Source of the DNA: Physcomitrium patens
Lineage: Eukaryota; Streptophyta; Bryopsida; Funariales; Funariaceae
DNA: 64,000 bases
Reading direction: 5' to 3'
NCBI RefSeq assembly: GCF_000002425.4
Contig: NC_037259.1
Location: forward strand, 5,857,481-5,921,480
The notes below the pieces were generated by a model. The model was not told the DNA's origin. It was given only the letters and a program-made list of their open reading frames with translations, and searched no databases. Position numbers and translations under genes: made by a program. This document shows, piece by piece, positions 36,096 to 44,094 of this stretch (positions are counted from its first letter, which is position 1; each line of letters begins with the position of its first letter).

Positions 36096-39032
36096 TTGGA
36101 TTCGAAGGCATCTACTTGTTTTTTAGATGAAGAGTTTGCTAAACGCCACAAGATCCGTTTAGTACAGAAGTCCAAACCTGTTCACGTAGAGGTGATAGAT
36201 GGACGACCCTTATTGTCAGGCAACGTTACCCACGAATCAAAATCTATAGAAGTGGTGTTTAAGGACCATAGTAGTCACGTTATTTTTAATATTATTAGAA
36301 CCCCATCAAGCCCTGTTATCCTTGGTCTTTCTTGGTTAGAAGATCATAATCCGTCCATTGATTGGAGGCTACGAAGGATAACATTTCTTGAAAAAAATAA
36401 TAATAAACCTGTTGGTAGAACCTACATGAAGAAATCCATGTTTATTGGAGCGAGAGCATTCCTAAGATCGTCTAAGGAAGGCGCACCATTTGTCATTTAT
36501 GCAGCTCCAACTAGCGGCGAGAATATCTCAACATCAAGTATACCAGAGCAATATAGGGATTTTGAAGACGTGTTTCAGAAGAAGAACGCCGATATACTGC
36601 CGGAACATCGACCATATGATTGCGCCATAGACTTAGAGGAAGAAGCGCAACCACCTTTTGGTCCAATATACAACCTATCGCAGACGGAGTTGGCAGAATT
36701 GCGGAAGTACATCGATAAGAATCTAGCCAAGAATTTTATTCGACATTCAAAGTCGCCAGCTGGAGCACCAATCTTATTCGTGAAGAAAAAAGATGGCTCA
36801 CTGCGGATGTGCATGGACTACCGAGGACTCAACAAGGTGACCAAGAAAAATTGCTATCCCTTACCTTTGATCTCCGGCCTCTTAGATCAACTTGGACGTG
36901 CAAGGATTTTTACAAAGATTGATTTAAGAGGAGCCTACAACCTTGTGCGAATCAAAGAAGGAGATGAATGGAAGACAGCCTTTCGTACAAGGTATGGCCA
37001 TTTTGAGTACAATGTCATGCCTTTTGGTCTTACCAATGCTCCAGCGGTCTTTCAGCATATGATGAACGACATCTTTCAGGAGTACCTCGATGACTTTGTT
37101 GTCATCTATCTGGATGATATTTTGATATTTTCCAAGAATGAAGAAGAACATGAGAAGCACGTTTGTTTGATTCTTGAAAAACTACGCGAACGAGGACTCT
37201 ACGCCAAGTTGGAGAAGTGTCAATTTCACCAGAATGAGATGGAATTTTTGGGCTTCATTGCAACTACAGAGGGCGTGAAGATGGATCCAGAAAAGGTAGA
37301 AGCAATTATATCTTGGAAAGTTCCGAAGACGGTTAGAGATGTTCAGTGTTTTCTTGGATTTGCTAACTTCTATCGGATCTTCACCAAGAATTATTCTCAA
37401 GTTGCTGCACCACGCACGTGTCTAACAAGCAAAGACAAGCTCGAATGGGGATCACAAGCAGCAAAAGCATTTCAAGATCTCAAGACGGCATTAACTATGG
37501 CTCCAATCTTGGTACACCCTGACTTTGCAAAGGCTTTCTATTTAGAGACCGATGCTTCAGATTTTGCTTCGGGAGCTGTGCTTTCACAGATGGGCATAGA
37601 CAAGAAGCTTCACCCAGTTGCGTTCTATTCACGGAAGTTCTCTGCTGCTGAGATCAACTACGAGATCCACAACAAAGAGCTGCTTGCTATAGTGGATGCC
37701 TTCCAAGAGTGGCGTCACTTCCTCGAAGGAGCTGCACATCCAGTGACTGTTTATATGGACCACAAGAATTTGGAGTACTTCATGACAGCTCGAATTTTGA
37801 ATCGTCGTCAAGCTCGATGGAATATGTCTCTATCACGATTTGACTTTATTATCACCTACCGCCCTAGAAAACAACAAGGATTATCTGACGCATTATCGAG
37901 GAGATTGTATCTTGCGCCAAAGGCTGGAGAAGCAGCGTTTGATCAACAATGTACAACATTGTTGAAACCAGAAAAATTCAGGATTTTTGCTACTGTTGCA
38001 ACTATCGATGATGGCTTCCTCAGCGAGGTACGTACTGTGACCATTGAGGATTCTATAGCTCTTGACATCAAACAACGTGTCGATAATGACAAGTTTAAGG
38101 TGGAGGGAGATCTTCTATATTTTGAGGAGCGGTTGTATATCCTGAAAGGACCAACTCGACTCCGAGTACTTCAATCTCGCCACGACTTTCCAGCTGCAGG
38201 ACATTTTGGATTCAACAAGACTTTGGAGCTCATTTCACGAGATTTTTGGTGGCCCCAAATGTGGAAGGATGTGAAGGAATTTGTCTTTTCTTGTGATGTT
38301 TGTTCAAGATCCAAGATCTCTCGACATCGTCCGTATAGACTTCTCCAACCATTGCCTATTCCGCATCGACCATGGTCTTCAGTTTCTATGGACTTCATTA
38401 TGGACCTACCGCCATCGAATTCATTTGACAGCATCTTTGTTGTGGTGGATCGATTTACAAAGATGGCGCATTTTGTGCCTTGCAAGAATACATCGTCAAA
38501 TGAAGACACCGCAAGACTCTTTTTTGATAACATATATCGTTATCATGGCCTACCAGATGATATCGTGTCGGATCGAGGTACTCAATTTGTATCCAAGTTT
38601 TGGAGGTCCCTCTTTGAGATATTGAAGGTGGATATTAAGCTCTCTTCGGCTTTTCATCCTCAAACTGACGGTCAAACGGAGCTGGTGAATCAAGTTTTGG
38701 AGCAATATTTACGATACAGCATCAACTATCAACAAGATGATTGGACTGCATATCTACCGCTTGCTGAGTTCGCATACAACAACACTTTTCATGCGTCAAC
38801 TCAACAAACACCATTCTTCTCCAACTACGGATACCACCCCAAGCTCGATTTATTGAGTTCTTCAGCAAATAACAACCCAGCAGCTGAAGGATTTGTAAAG
38901 CAACTATCGGAGCTTCAAGCAACGTTGAAGCTTCAATTGCAATCTACCCAAGAGAGTTACAAGGCATCTGCAGATAAATATCGAAATGAGGTGCCTACTT
39001 TTAAAGTTGGAAGTAAAGTATGGCTTCTTTGA
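36096..39032 (+). CDS. B pol: protease, RT, RNase H, integrase
   Basis: One long open frame of 978 codons; the protease begins slightly upstream. Protease-type residues open it (DSKAST...CFLDEEF, then VIDGRPL). RT runs from about residue 170 ([30 protein letters not shown]) with the catalytic YLDD near 338. RNase H from about 480 (FYLETDASDFASG). Integrase zinc region about 695-740 (HDFPAAGHFGFNK...CDVCSRSK), catalytic core from about 763 (SMDFIMDLP, D; DIVSDRGTQF, D near 822; QTDGQTELVNQ, E near 865). This enzyme set copies and inserts the element. The frame ends near the GPY/F module, which continues in the next entry. Confidence 0.95.
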   Translation: MDSKASTCFLDEEFAKRHKIRLVQKSKPVHVEVIDGRPLLSGNVTHESKSIEVVFKDHSSHVIFNIIRTPSSPVILGLSWLEDHNPSIDWRLRRITFLEKNNNKPVGRTYMKKSMFIGARAFLRSSKEGAPFVIYAAPTSGENISTSSIPEQYRDFEDVFQKKNADILPEHRPYDCAIDLEEEAQPPFGPIYNLSQTELAELRKYIDKNLAKNFIRHSKSPAGAPILFVKKKDGSLRMCMDYRGLNKVTKKNCYPLPLISGLLDQLGRARIFTKIDLRGAYNLVRIKEGDEWKTAFRTRYGHFEYNVMPFGLTNAPAVFQHMMNDIFQEYLDDFVVIYLDDILIFSKNEEEHEKHVCLILEKLRERGLYAKLEKCQFHQNEMEFLGFIATTEGVKMDPEKVEAIISWKVPKTVRDVQCFLGFANFYRIFTKNYSQVAAPRTCLTSKDKLEWGSQAAKAFQDLKTALTMAPILVHPDFAKAFYLETDASDFASGAVLSQMGIDKKLHPVAFYSRKFSAAEINYEIHNKELLAIVDAFQEWRHFLEGAAHPVTVYMDHKNLEYFMTARILNRRQARWNMSLSRFDFIITYRPRKQQGLSDALSRRLYLAPKAGEAAFDQQCTTLLKPEKFRIFATVATIDDGFLSEVRTVTIEDSIALDIKQRVDNDKFKVEGDLLYFEERLYILKGPTRLRVLQSRHDFPAAGHFGFNKTLELISRDFWWPQMWKDVKEFVFSCDVCSRSKISRHRPYRLLQPLPIPHRPWSSVSMDFIMDLPPSNSFDSIFVVVDRFTKMAHFVPCKNTSSNEDTARLFFDNIYRYHGLPDDIVSDRGTQFVSKFWRSLFEILKVDIKLSSAFHPQTDGQTELVNQVLEQYLRYSINYQQDDWTAYLPLAEFAYNNTFHASTQQTPFFSNYGYHPKLDLLSSSANNNPAAEGFVKQLSELQATLKLQLQSTQESYKASADKYRNEVPTFKVGSKVWLL

Positions 39033-39065
39033 CGGAATATCAAGACCAAGCGGCCACGTGACAAA

Positions 39066-39446
39066 TTGGACTATCGGAGATTAGGGCCATTTGTTATCGA
39101 GAAGCAGATCAATCCGGTGGCATATCGTCTCGAGTTACCAGCTACTATGAAGGTACATCCAGTCTTTCACGTGTCTTTGTTGGAACCTTATCGAGAGTCA
39201 GCTTTTCCCCAAAGAGTACAAAGTCCGCCACCAAGTATCGAAATTGAAAACCATGAGGAATACGAGGTGGAAAAGGTACTAGATTCACGGCGTAATAGGA
39301 GAAAATTGGAGTATTTAGTGCATTGGAGTGGATACGACATCAATGAACGAACGTGGGAGCGTGCCGAAAATCTTGCCAATGTACCAAAAAAGGTACAAGA
39401 ATTTCATCAACGATATCCTCATAAACCTAAGCCGATTCAACGATAG
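39066..39446 (+). CDS. B integrase C-terminal module and chromodomain
   Basis: 126 codons. Residues 1-45 are the chromovirus GPY/F-like module (YRRLGPFVIEKQINPVAYRL, HPVFHVSLLEPY). Residues about 69-120 are a chromodomain (EYEVEKVLDSRRNRRKLEYL, then VHWSGYDINERTWE, ENL, EFHQRYP). The cage positions Y, W and a downstream aromatic are present, as in HP1-like canonical chromodomains; many plant chromoviruses instead carry a divergent form. Expected role: tethering integration to marked heterochromatin, which fits the nested setting. Confidence 0.92.
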   Translation: MDYRRLGPFVIEKQINPVAYRLELPATMKVHPVFHVSLLEPYRESAFPQRVQSPPPSIEIENHEEYEVEKVLDSRRNRRKLEYLVHWSGYDINERTWERAENLANVPKKVQEFHQRYPHKPKPIQR

Positions 39447-39566
39447 CTTCTTGCTGAAGCTTGCTCATCAAGTAGCATAAAAAGGGGGGAGGGCACCTCC
39501 AAAACCCATAGTTCGATAGTGTAGAACTTTGTTAGCAACTATAGTTTGCTCTCATCATTTTAGCCT

Positions 39567-39920
39567 TTGGACATGGATAGTCAAGATACTACACTTGTTA
39601 TGTCATCTCAAGCGACTAGCTCACGAAGACGACCGCGAGATGAAGAACGGCCTGCACCACGACGACGTCGGAGGATACCGAGCAACAGATCGCTAGTAAT
39701 TGTATTTGAGGTCGAGCCTGCCTACGACGGTCAGCCAGAAGGTGTGTTTGGAGGACAGTTTCACAATGAAGACACAGAAGTCCATGCTTGGTCAGAGGTT
39801 GAAGGTGTTGGTCACTACCGTTGGCTCCAAGGGCCGATGAATCATTTGCCTCCCGAACAACAATTGGAATTCATAGCGGATGTGATGCGACAGATTTTCA
39901 TTTTCTTGCGTTGGTATTGA
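39567..39920 (+). CDS. B extra 3' ORF, unknown function
   Basis: 117 codons between chromodomain and 3' LTR. The N-terminus is polar and Ser/Thr-rich (MDMDSQDTTLVMSSQATSS), followed by an arginine-rich patch (residues about 20-38, nuclear-signal-like). A compact conserved region comes next: LVIVFEVEPAYDG, then GVGHYRWLQGPMNHLPPEQQ and a helical tail (EFIADVMRQIFIFLRWY). Counterparts stand at the same place in A (48340-48670; 53985-54136 with 60511-60710) and C (14895-15325; 54730-54978). Not an envelope: no signal peptide or long membrane segment. I do not recognise a named family. Confidence 0.8.
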   Translation: MDMDSQDTTLVMSSQATSSRRRPRDEERPAPRRRRRIPSNRSLVIVFEVEPAYDGQPEGVFGGQFHNEDTEVHAWSEVEGVGHYRWLQGPMNHLPPEQQLEFIADVMRQIFIFLRWY

Positions 39921-39956
39921 CTGATAACAACATTGCTTCTTGGAGACCTCGAAGTT

Positions 39957-39970
39957 AGAAGAGGAGGTGA
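39957..39970 (+). other. B polypurine tract
   Basis: AGAAGAGGAGGTGA directly before the 3' LTR. Confidence 0.85.
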
Positions 39971-40403
39971 TGTTATGGACATACATTAGAAGATTCTTTG
40001 AATATTCTTCTAGAATATTCTCTAAATATTCTCTAGAGATTCTTTTAGAAGGTTCTAGAAGATTCTTAGAATATTCCCTAAAGATTCTGTTAGAAGGTTC
40101 TAGAATATTCTTAGAAGGTTCTAGAATATTCTGATAGATTCTAGGAAGTTGCTCGAGAAGTTTCCTAATTAGTAGAAGTTGTTGGAGAAGCGTCCTAGTT
40201 AGCGGAAGTAGCTCGAGAAGCTTCCTATTCAGTAGTATATATAGGAGTCGAGGCTGAAGGGTTCTTCAGTCTCGACAACACATCTCTTGGAGTTCTAGCT
40301 CACCTTTTTGGTGTTGTTCTTGTACTCATCTGTTTAATCTAGTTCTGCCACTTCTTCTTGAACTTCTTGTTAGATTTCAAGTCTGTATTTTGTGTCCGTG
40401 ACA
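39971..40403 (+). repeat. B 3' LTR
   Basis: 433 bp, TGTTATGG...GTGACA. Longer than the 5' LTR by about 66 bp because of extra repeat units in the U3 heat-shock-like array. TATA at 40236-40243, palindrome at 40247-40276. Confidence 0.95.
40008..40131 (+). promoter_or_regulatory. Expanded heat-shock-element-like array in B 3' LTR
   Basis: TTCtaGAAtaTTC at 40008-40020, and three perfect four-unit motifs at 40048-40065, 40093-40110 and 40114-40131 (GAAggTTCtaGAA followed by gaTTC or taTTC). The 5' LTR has only one four-unit motif. Confidence 0.75.
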
Positions 40404-41193
40404 CTAGCTCTCCGATCCAAAAAACCTCGATCTCCAAAAAAAAAAAAAAAAAAAGAACCCCCTTAAACTTATTCTCCTCCTAACCTTATCCTCTGAACTT
40501 CTATAATCTTCCGTCTTGGATCCGGAATTGGCTCCCATCGTCAAAGCTTAGATCCGAAATCGGCTCCTGTCGTCATAGCTTAGATCCGAAATTGGCTCTC
40601 GCCGTCAGAGCTTACTCCCCCATTTTTACCTTTAAGAGATCCTTTTATCGAAAACAACGTTCCCTGAAACGGCACAGAAAATAAGACAGCCTGAAACAGA
40701 ATCGAAACCCCGTAATCGAGTCCACATTGAGTCATCCGACCAATTCAAGTCTCATATTGGGTAAGATGCCCGTAGTAACTTGGATGTTCCCGTAATCGGA
40801 TCAAATTGGTCCTTCGCGTCAAACTAGCTGAGGCTCGTAGTAAGTCCTGAATTTTTCCGTAATTAGACTGCATTGGATTGCCCTACCAATGCAGGTCTCA
40901 AATTGGACAAGAGGACCGAGATTGGATTCTTGAAATTGGATCCAATTGGCTCTTCGAACTAGGCTCACCAGTCGTGTGAATTGGTCCTTTCTCTTCCTGC
41001 TGACTCCTGTTAATAGAATCGAATGGAGCATTTCAGTATGCCCCGGCTGACTGTAATGGGGTGACAGAACCTGGCCACTCAATATTTGCACTGGAGTTGG
41101 TCGTTGCTCCCAATATTCGAGGTAACTGAATATTAATAAAAGTCCCTTTTCTTTATATTTTCACGGTATACTCGTGTTACAACACGACACTGT

Positions 41194-41775
41194 TGCAGAC
41201 AGATTGATCATTATGCTAGTGAATGTCTCAATCTGAAAGCTAGTGATAATTACGTGCCAATGTGTGGGAATAGCAAGTAGTTGGGGCATACTTATCAACA
41301 ATATAATGCTCCATTCAATTTCAATAATCGAGATCAGTAGATACAAAGCCAAGGAAAAATTGAGGAGATAAATCAAGGTCCTCAAGATTCTCGAGTAAAT
41401 TGGATGGAATGTGTTCAAGCCATTCTTATCAAGAGTTGGCAAAAGGAAAAAGGGCCAATTCAACATTGGAGTGAGCCTAATGTGAAGGACCAATTTGATC
41501 CAATTATGAGGACATCTAATCCAGGTCCTGTTATGGGCCTCTTACCGAGTATGAGACCTGACTCAATTGAGCATCCCAATGAGGTCCAGATTGCGGAGGC
41601 TTCAGTTCCATTTCTAGCTGTTCTGTTCTCTATACCGTTTCGAAGAAACGTCCTTTCTATGGAAAGATCTTCTTAGAGGCAGGAATTCCATGGAAGTGCG
41701 GTCTGCTGTTCCAATTTCGAGTCCAAGGCTGAAGAATGGAGGACCTCACAGAGTTAAAAGAGAAGAAAAGAAAAA
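41194..41775 (+). pseudogene. OTA-like gag fragment (right half), inside E3
   Basis: Continues the fragment from 33688: knuckle-like CRQIDHYASEC, then DNYVPMCGNSK and LGHTYQQYNAPFNFNN (OTA-1: CKQIGHYANKC, DDYTPICGNCK, GHTYQQCNAPFNYNN), then GPVMGLLPSMRPDSIEHPNE. Homology fades after the SSPRLKN block near 41740. Confidence 0.75.
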
Positions 41776-42755
41776 AAAGAGGGTATTTGAGGATCGGAAT
41801 TTTGGAGTCAGAAAGCTAGCTTTAAGTTCCTTTGAAAGGTATAAGATTTGGTTTCATACGGTTTGGGAGGACTTTGCAATTGTTGTTCATAATCAATGTT
41901 TGTATTAGTGATTTGGATTTTTTGTAATAAAGTTAGGACTAGTACTCTTGACTGTTTTGTGTAATTGAAGAAACATCTGTAGTTGAAATATTAGAGATAT
42001 TTAGATGGTTAAGTATACCAAGTGCATGCAAAATTTTGTATTAATCTAACGGTATAGATAGAGGATATTTAATCATTAATACAAAGAGGTATTAGAAGTT
42101 GGCAGATTGGGGTTGTTTAGGGTTTCTATAATATCTAGAGATCTATTAGCTAGAATAAGGTGAATTTTAACATAGTAAGTCGAAGACTTAAAGGCAAAGC
42201 TGCAGATAAAATTTGAATGAGATTTAGCAGTTGGAGAAGGAGGAATTACAATTCAAAGTTTGTCATCAACTTTCTAGGCAGTGGTGAAAGGATATCAATG
42301 TGGATTTATGGCATTTTCTTGCAATCTATAAGTTGGAATGGATTGAAACTTCTTGAGCATTTAAAAGACTTGCAACGACACTAATAGTAGAAGTTTTACA
42401 ACAATCCAACGGTCAGATTGAGAATTACAACTTACTGAAGCTTGTTGTCTAGGGTTATGGTTTAAAAATTAAAAGATTAAAAATTAAAAATTTAAAAAAT
42501 AATAATACTAATAAAAATAAATTAAAATAAAATAACAAAGGAACAAAAAATTGTACTTATATTAGCTTGAAATTATTAAAAATAGTATTTCTAAGCACTT
42601 TATATTGTGATTAAGCTTTTACATTGAAATCCGAAATAGTTTGTACTTAAATGGTTGAAACCCACTAGACTATTTGAATACTTTCAAAATATTGTATTAT
42701 CTTCCACCACCAGATGCTCGGTGCGTTTTCAAGTAAGATAGCATGTAATACGACA
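41776..42755. other. Non-coding right arm of E3
   Basis: AT-rich, no coding signal. The last 60 bases are the E-type terminus on the minus strand. Confidence 0.55.
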
Positions 42756-42759
42756 ACGG

Positions 42760-44094
42760 ATATCCTGCCAAAGCATTGCCCTTACAATTGTACAATTGAC
42801 CTTCAAGAAGGTACTCAACCACCATTTAGATCTATGAGCTTATGACTTTAAAAGAGTATATTGATAAAATATAGCTAAAAAATTTATTCAACATTTTAAG
42901 TTGCTAGTTGGTACTCTGATATTATTTGTGGAGATAAAAAATGGATCTTTATGGATGTGTATCAATTATTACGATCTTAATAAAATTATGATAAAAAATT
43001 GATATCTATTGCCATTGATATTCAAACTTCTTGATCAACTTAGCTAAGCAAAGAACTTTACAAAGATTGATCTATAAGGTAAGTATAATTTTGTATGCAT
43101 TAAAGAGAGAGATAAATGAAAGACATCATTTTGCACTAGGTATGGACATTATGAATACAATGTCATGCCTTTTGGACTTACCAATATACCAGCCATATTC
43201 CAACAATTAATGAATGATATATTTTGTGAGCATCTTAATGACTTTATTATAATTTATTTAGATGATAATCTAATCATTTCAAAAAATCCGAAAGACGACA
43301 AAAAAATATATCTGCCTTGTGTTAGAAAAACTATGAAGTGCTCGACTATATGCAAAACTAGAAAAGTGTGTATTTCATGCACCTCAAGACAAATTTGTTG
43401 GATATATTAATTCCAATAAAGGTCTTTTTATGGATCTAAAGAAGATACAAGCAATCATCGATTGGAAAAAGCAAAAATTGTACGTGATATTCAATACTTT
43501 TTTGAATTTATAAACTTCTACAAGGATTTTATTAAAAATTATTCCAAGATTGTTGCTCCGCTAACATAGTTGATATGCAATGATAAGGTAGATTAGGACC
43601 TCGTAGCAGAGAAAGCTTAAAAGATGATTTTATAAGAATTCCAATTTTGATACATTCAAATTTTAACAAGCGCTACTTTATGGAGACTAATGCCTCAAAC
43701 TTTGTATTAGGACCAATTTTGTTGCAATATAGAGAAGATAACAAACTTCACCTAATTTCATTCTATTCTAGAAAATTCTCAGTGATAGAAATCAACTATA
43801 AAATCCACAATAAAGAGTTATTTGCCATTGTAGATTCTTTCCAAGAATGGCACCACTTTCTTAAAGGTGCCTTTCATTAAGTGACTGTATATATAGATCA
43901 CAAGAATTTTGAATACTTCATGTCAACTTGAGTCTTGAAGTACTACCAAGCACATAGAAATATATCTTTATCACAATTTAACTTTTACATCATGTATCGA
44001 TCCGAGATCCAACAAAGATTATCAGATGCATTATCAAGACATTTCTATCTTGAACCAAAAGAAAGCGAGGTACTATATGATCAACAACGAGTAT
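42760..44094 (+). pseudogene. A pol, RT and RNase H remnant (first copy)
   Basis: Resumes the A pol after E3. Blocks: PKHCPYNCTIDLQEG near 42770, [20 protein letters not shown] (43165), [14 protein letters not shown] with the catalytic region near 43250, RNase H FMETNASNFVLG (43670) and FYSRKFSVIEINYKIHNKEL. Aligned over its length with 50930-52270. Decayed. Interrupted by F. Confidence 0.85.

Larger units (their letters stand above)
34301..40403 (+). mobile_element. Chromovirus B (Ty3/gypsy), youngest element in the window
   Basis: 6.1 kb, inserted in E4 with a perfect 5-bp target duplication CTAGC (34296-34300 and 40404-40408). LTRs 34301-34667 (367 bp) and 39971-40403 (433 bp) differ by only a few bases plus a length change in a U3 repeat. 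Order: LTR, displaced primer site, gag, protease-RT-RNase H-integrase, GPF module and chromodomain, extra 3' ORF, polypurine tract, LTR. It looks nearly whole, with only a few breaks. GC and codon use are clearly higher than in the surrounding fossils, consistent with youth. Confidence 0.96.
33689..41189 (+). mobile_element. E4: E-family insertion in the gag fragment, hosting B
   Basis: It starts TGTCGTATTACGTGC and ends ...GTTACAACACGACA. Flanks TCGT (33685-33688) and CTGT (41190-41193), and the gag zinc-knuckle coding resumes directly after. Without B it is about 1.39 kb. It is the least decayed E copy, with clearly higher GC and many intact CpG. No ORF of note. The 3' half (40500-40620) holds three near repeats of the phrase TTAGATCCGAAATCGGCTC about 40-45 bp apart. 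Confidence 0.75.
33365..42755 (-). mobile_element. E3: E-family insertion carrying an OTA-type gag fragment
   Basis: Minus-oriented. The right end read on minus is TGTCGTATTACATGC followed by an E-like first 55 bases. The left end read on minus matches the E4 3' end over about 60 bases (ATATTAATAAAA...TCGTGTTACAA). Flanks ATAG (33361-33364) and ACGG (42756-42759; CCGT on minus). Without E4 the length is about 1.89 kb, close to E1 and E2. Its middle holds, on the plus strand, about 0.8 kb of OTA-like gag (33485-33688 and 41194-41775) without LTRs. Confidence 0.62.

Noticed and set aside
39567-39920. Envelope gene in B
   Set aside because: The extra ORF is too short, has no signal peptide, no long membrane segment and no cysteine pattern.
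39940-40134. 64-codon ORF rich in RRFFEYS/LLEGSR repeats
   Set aside because: It is simply the U3 repeat array of the B 3' LTR read in one frame.
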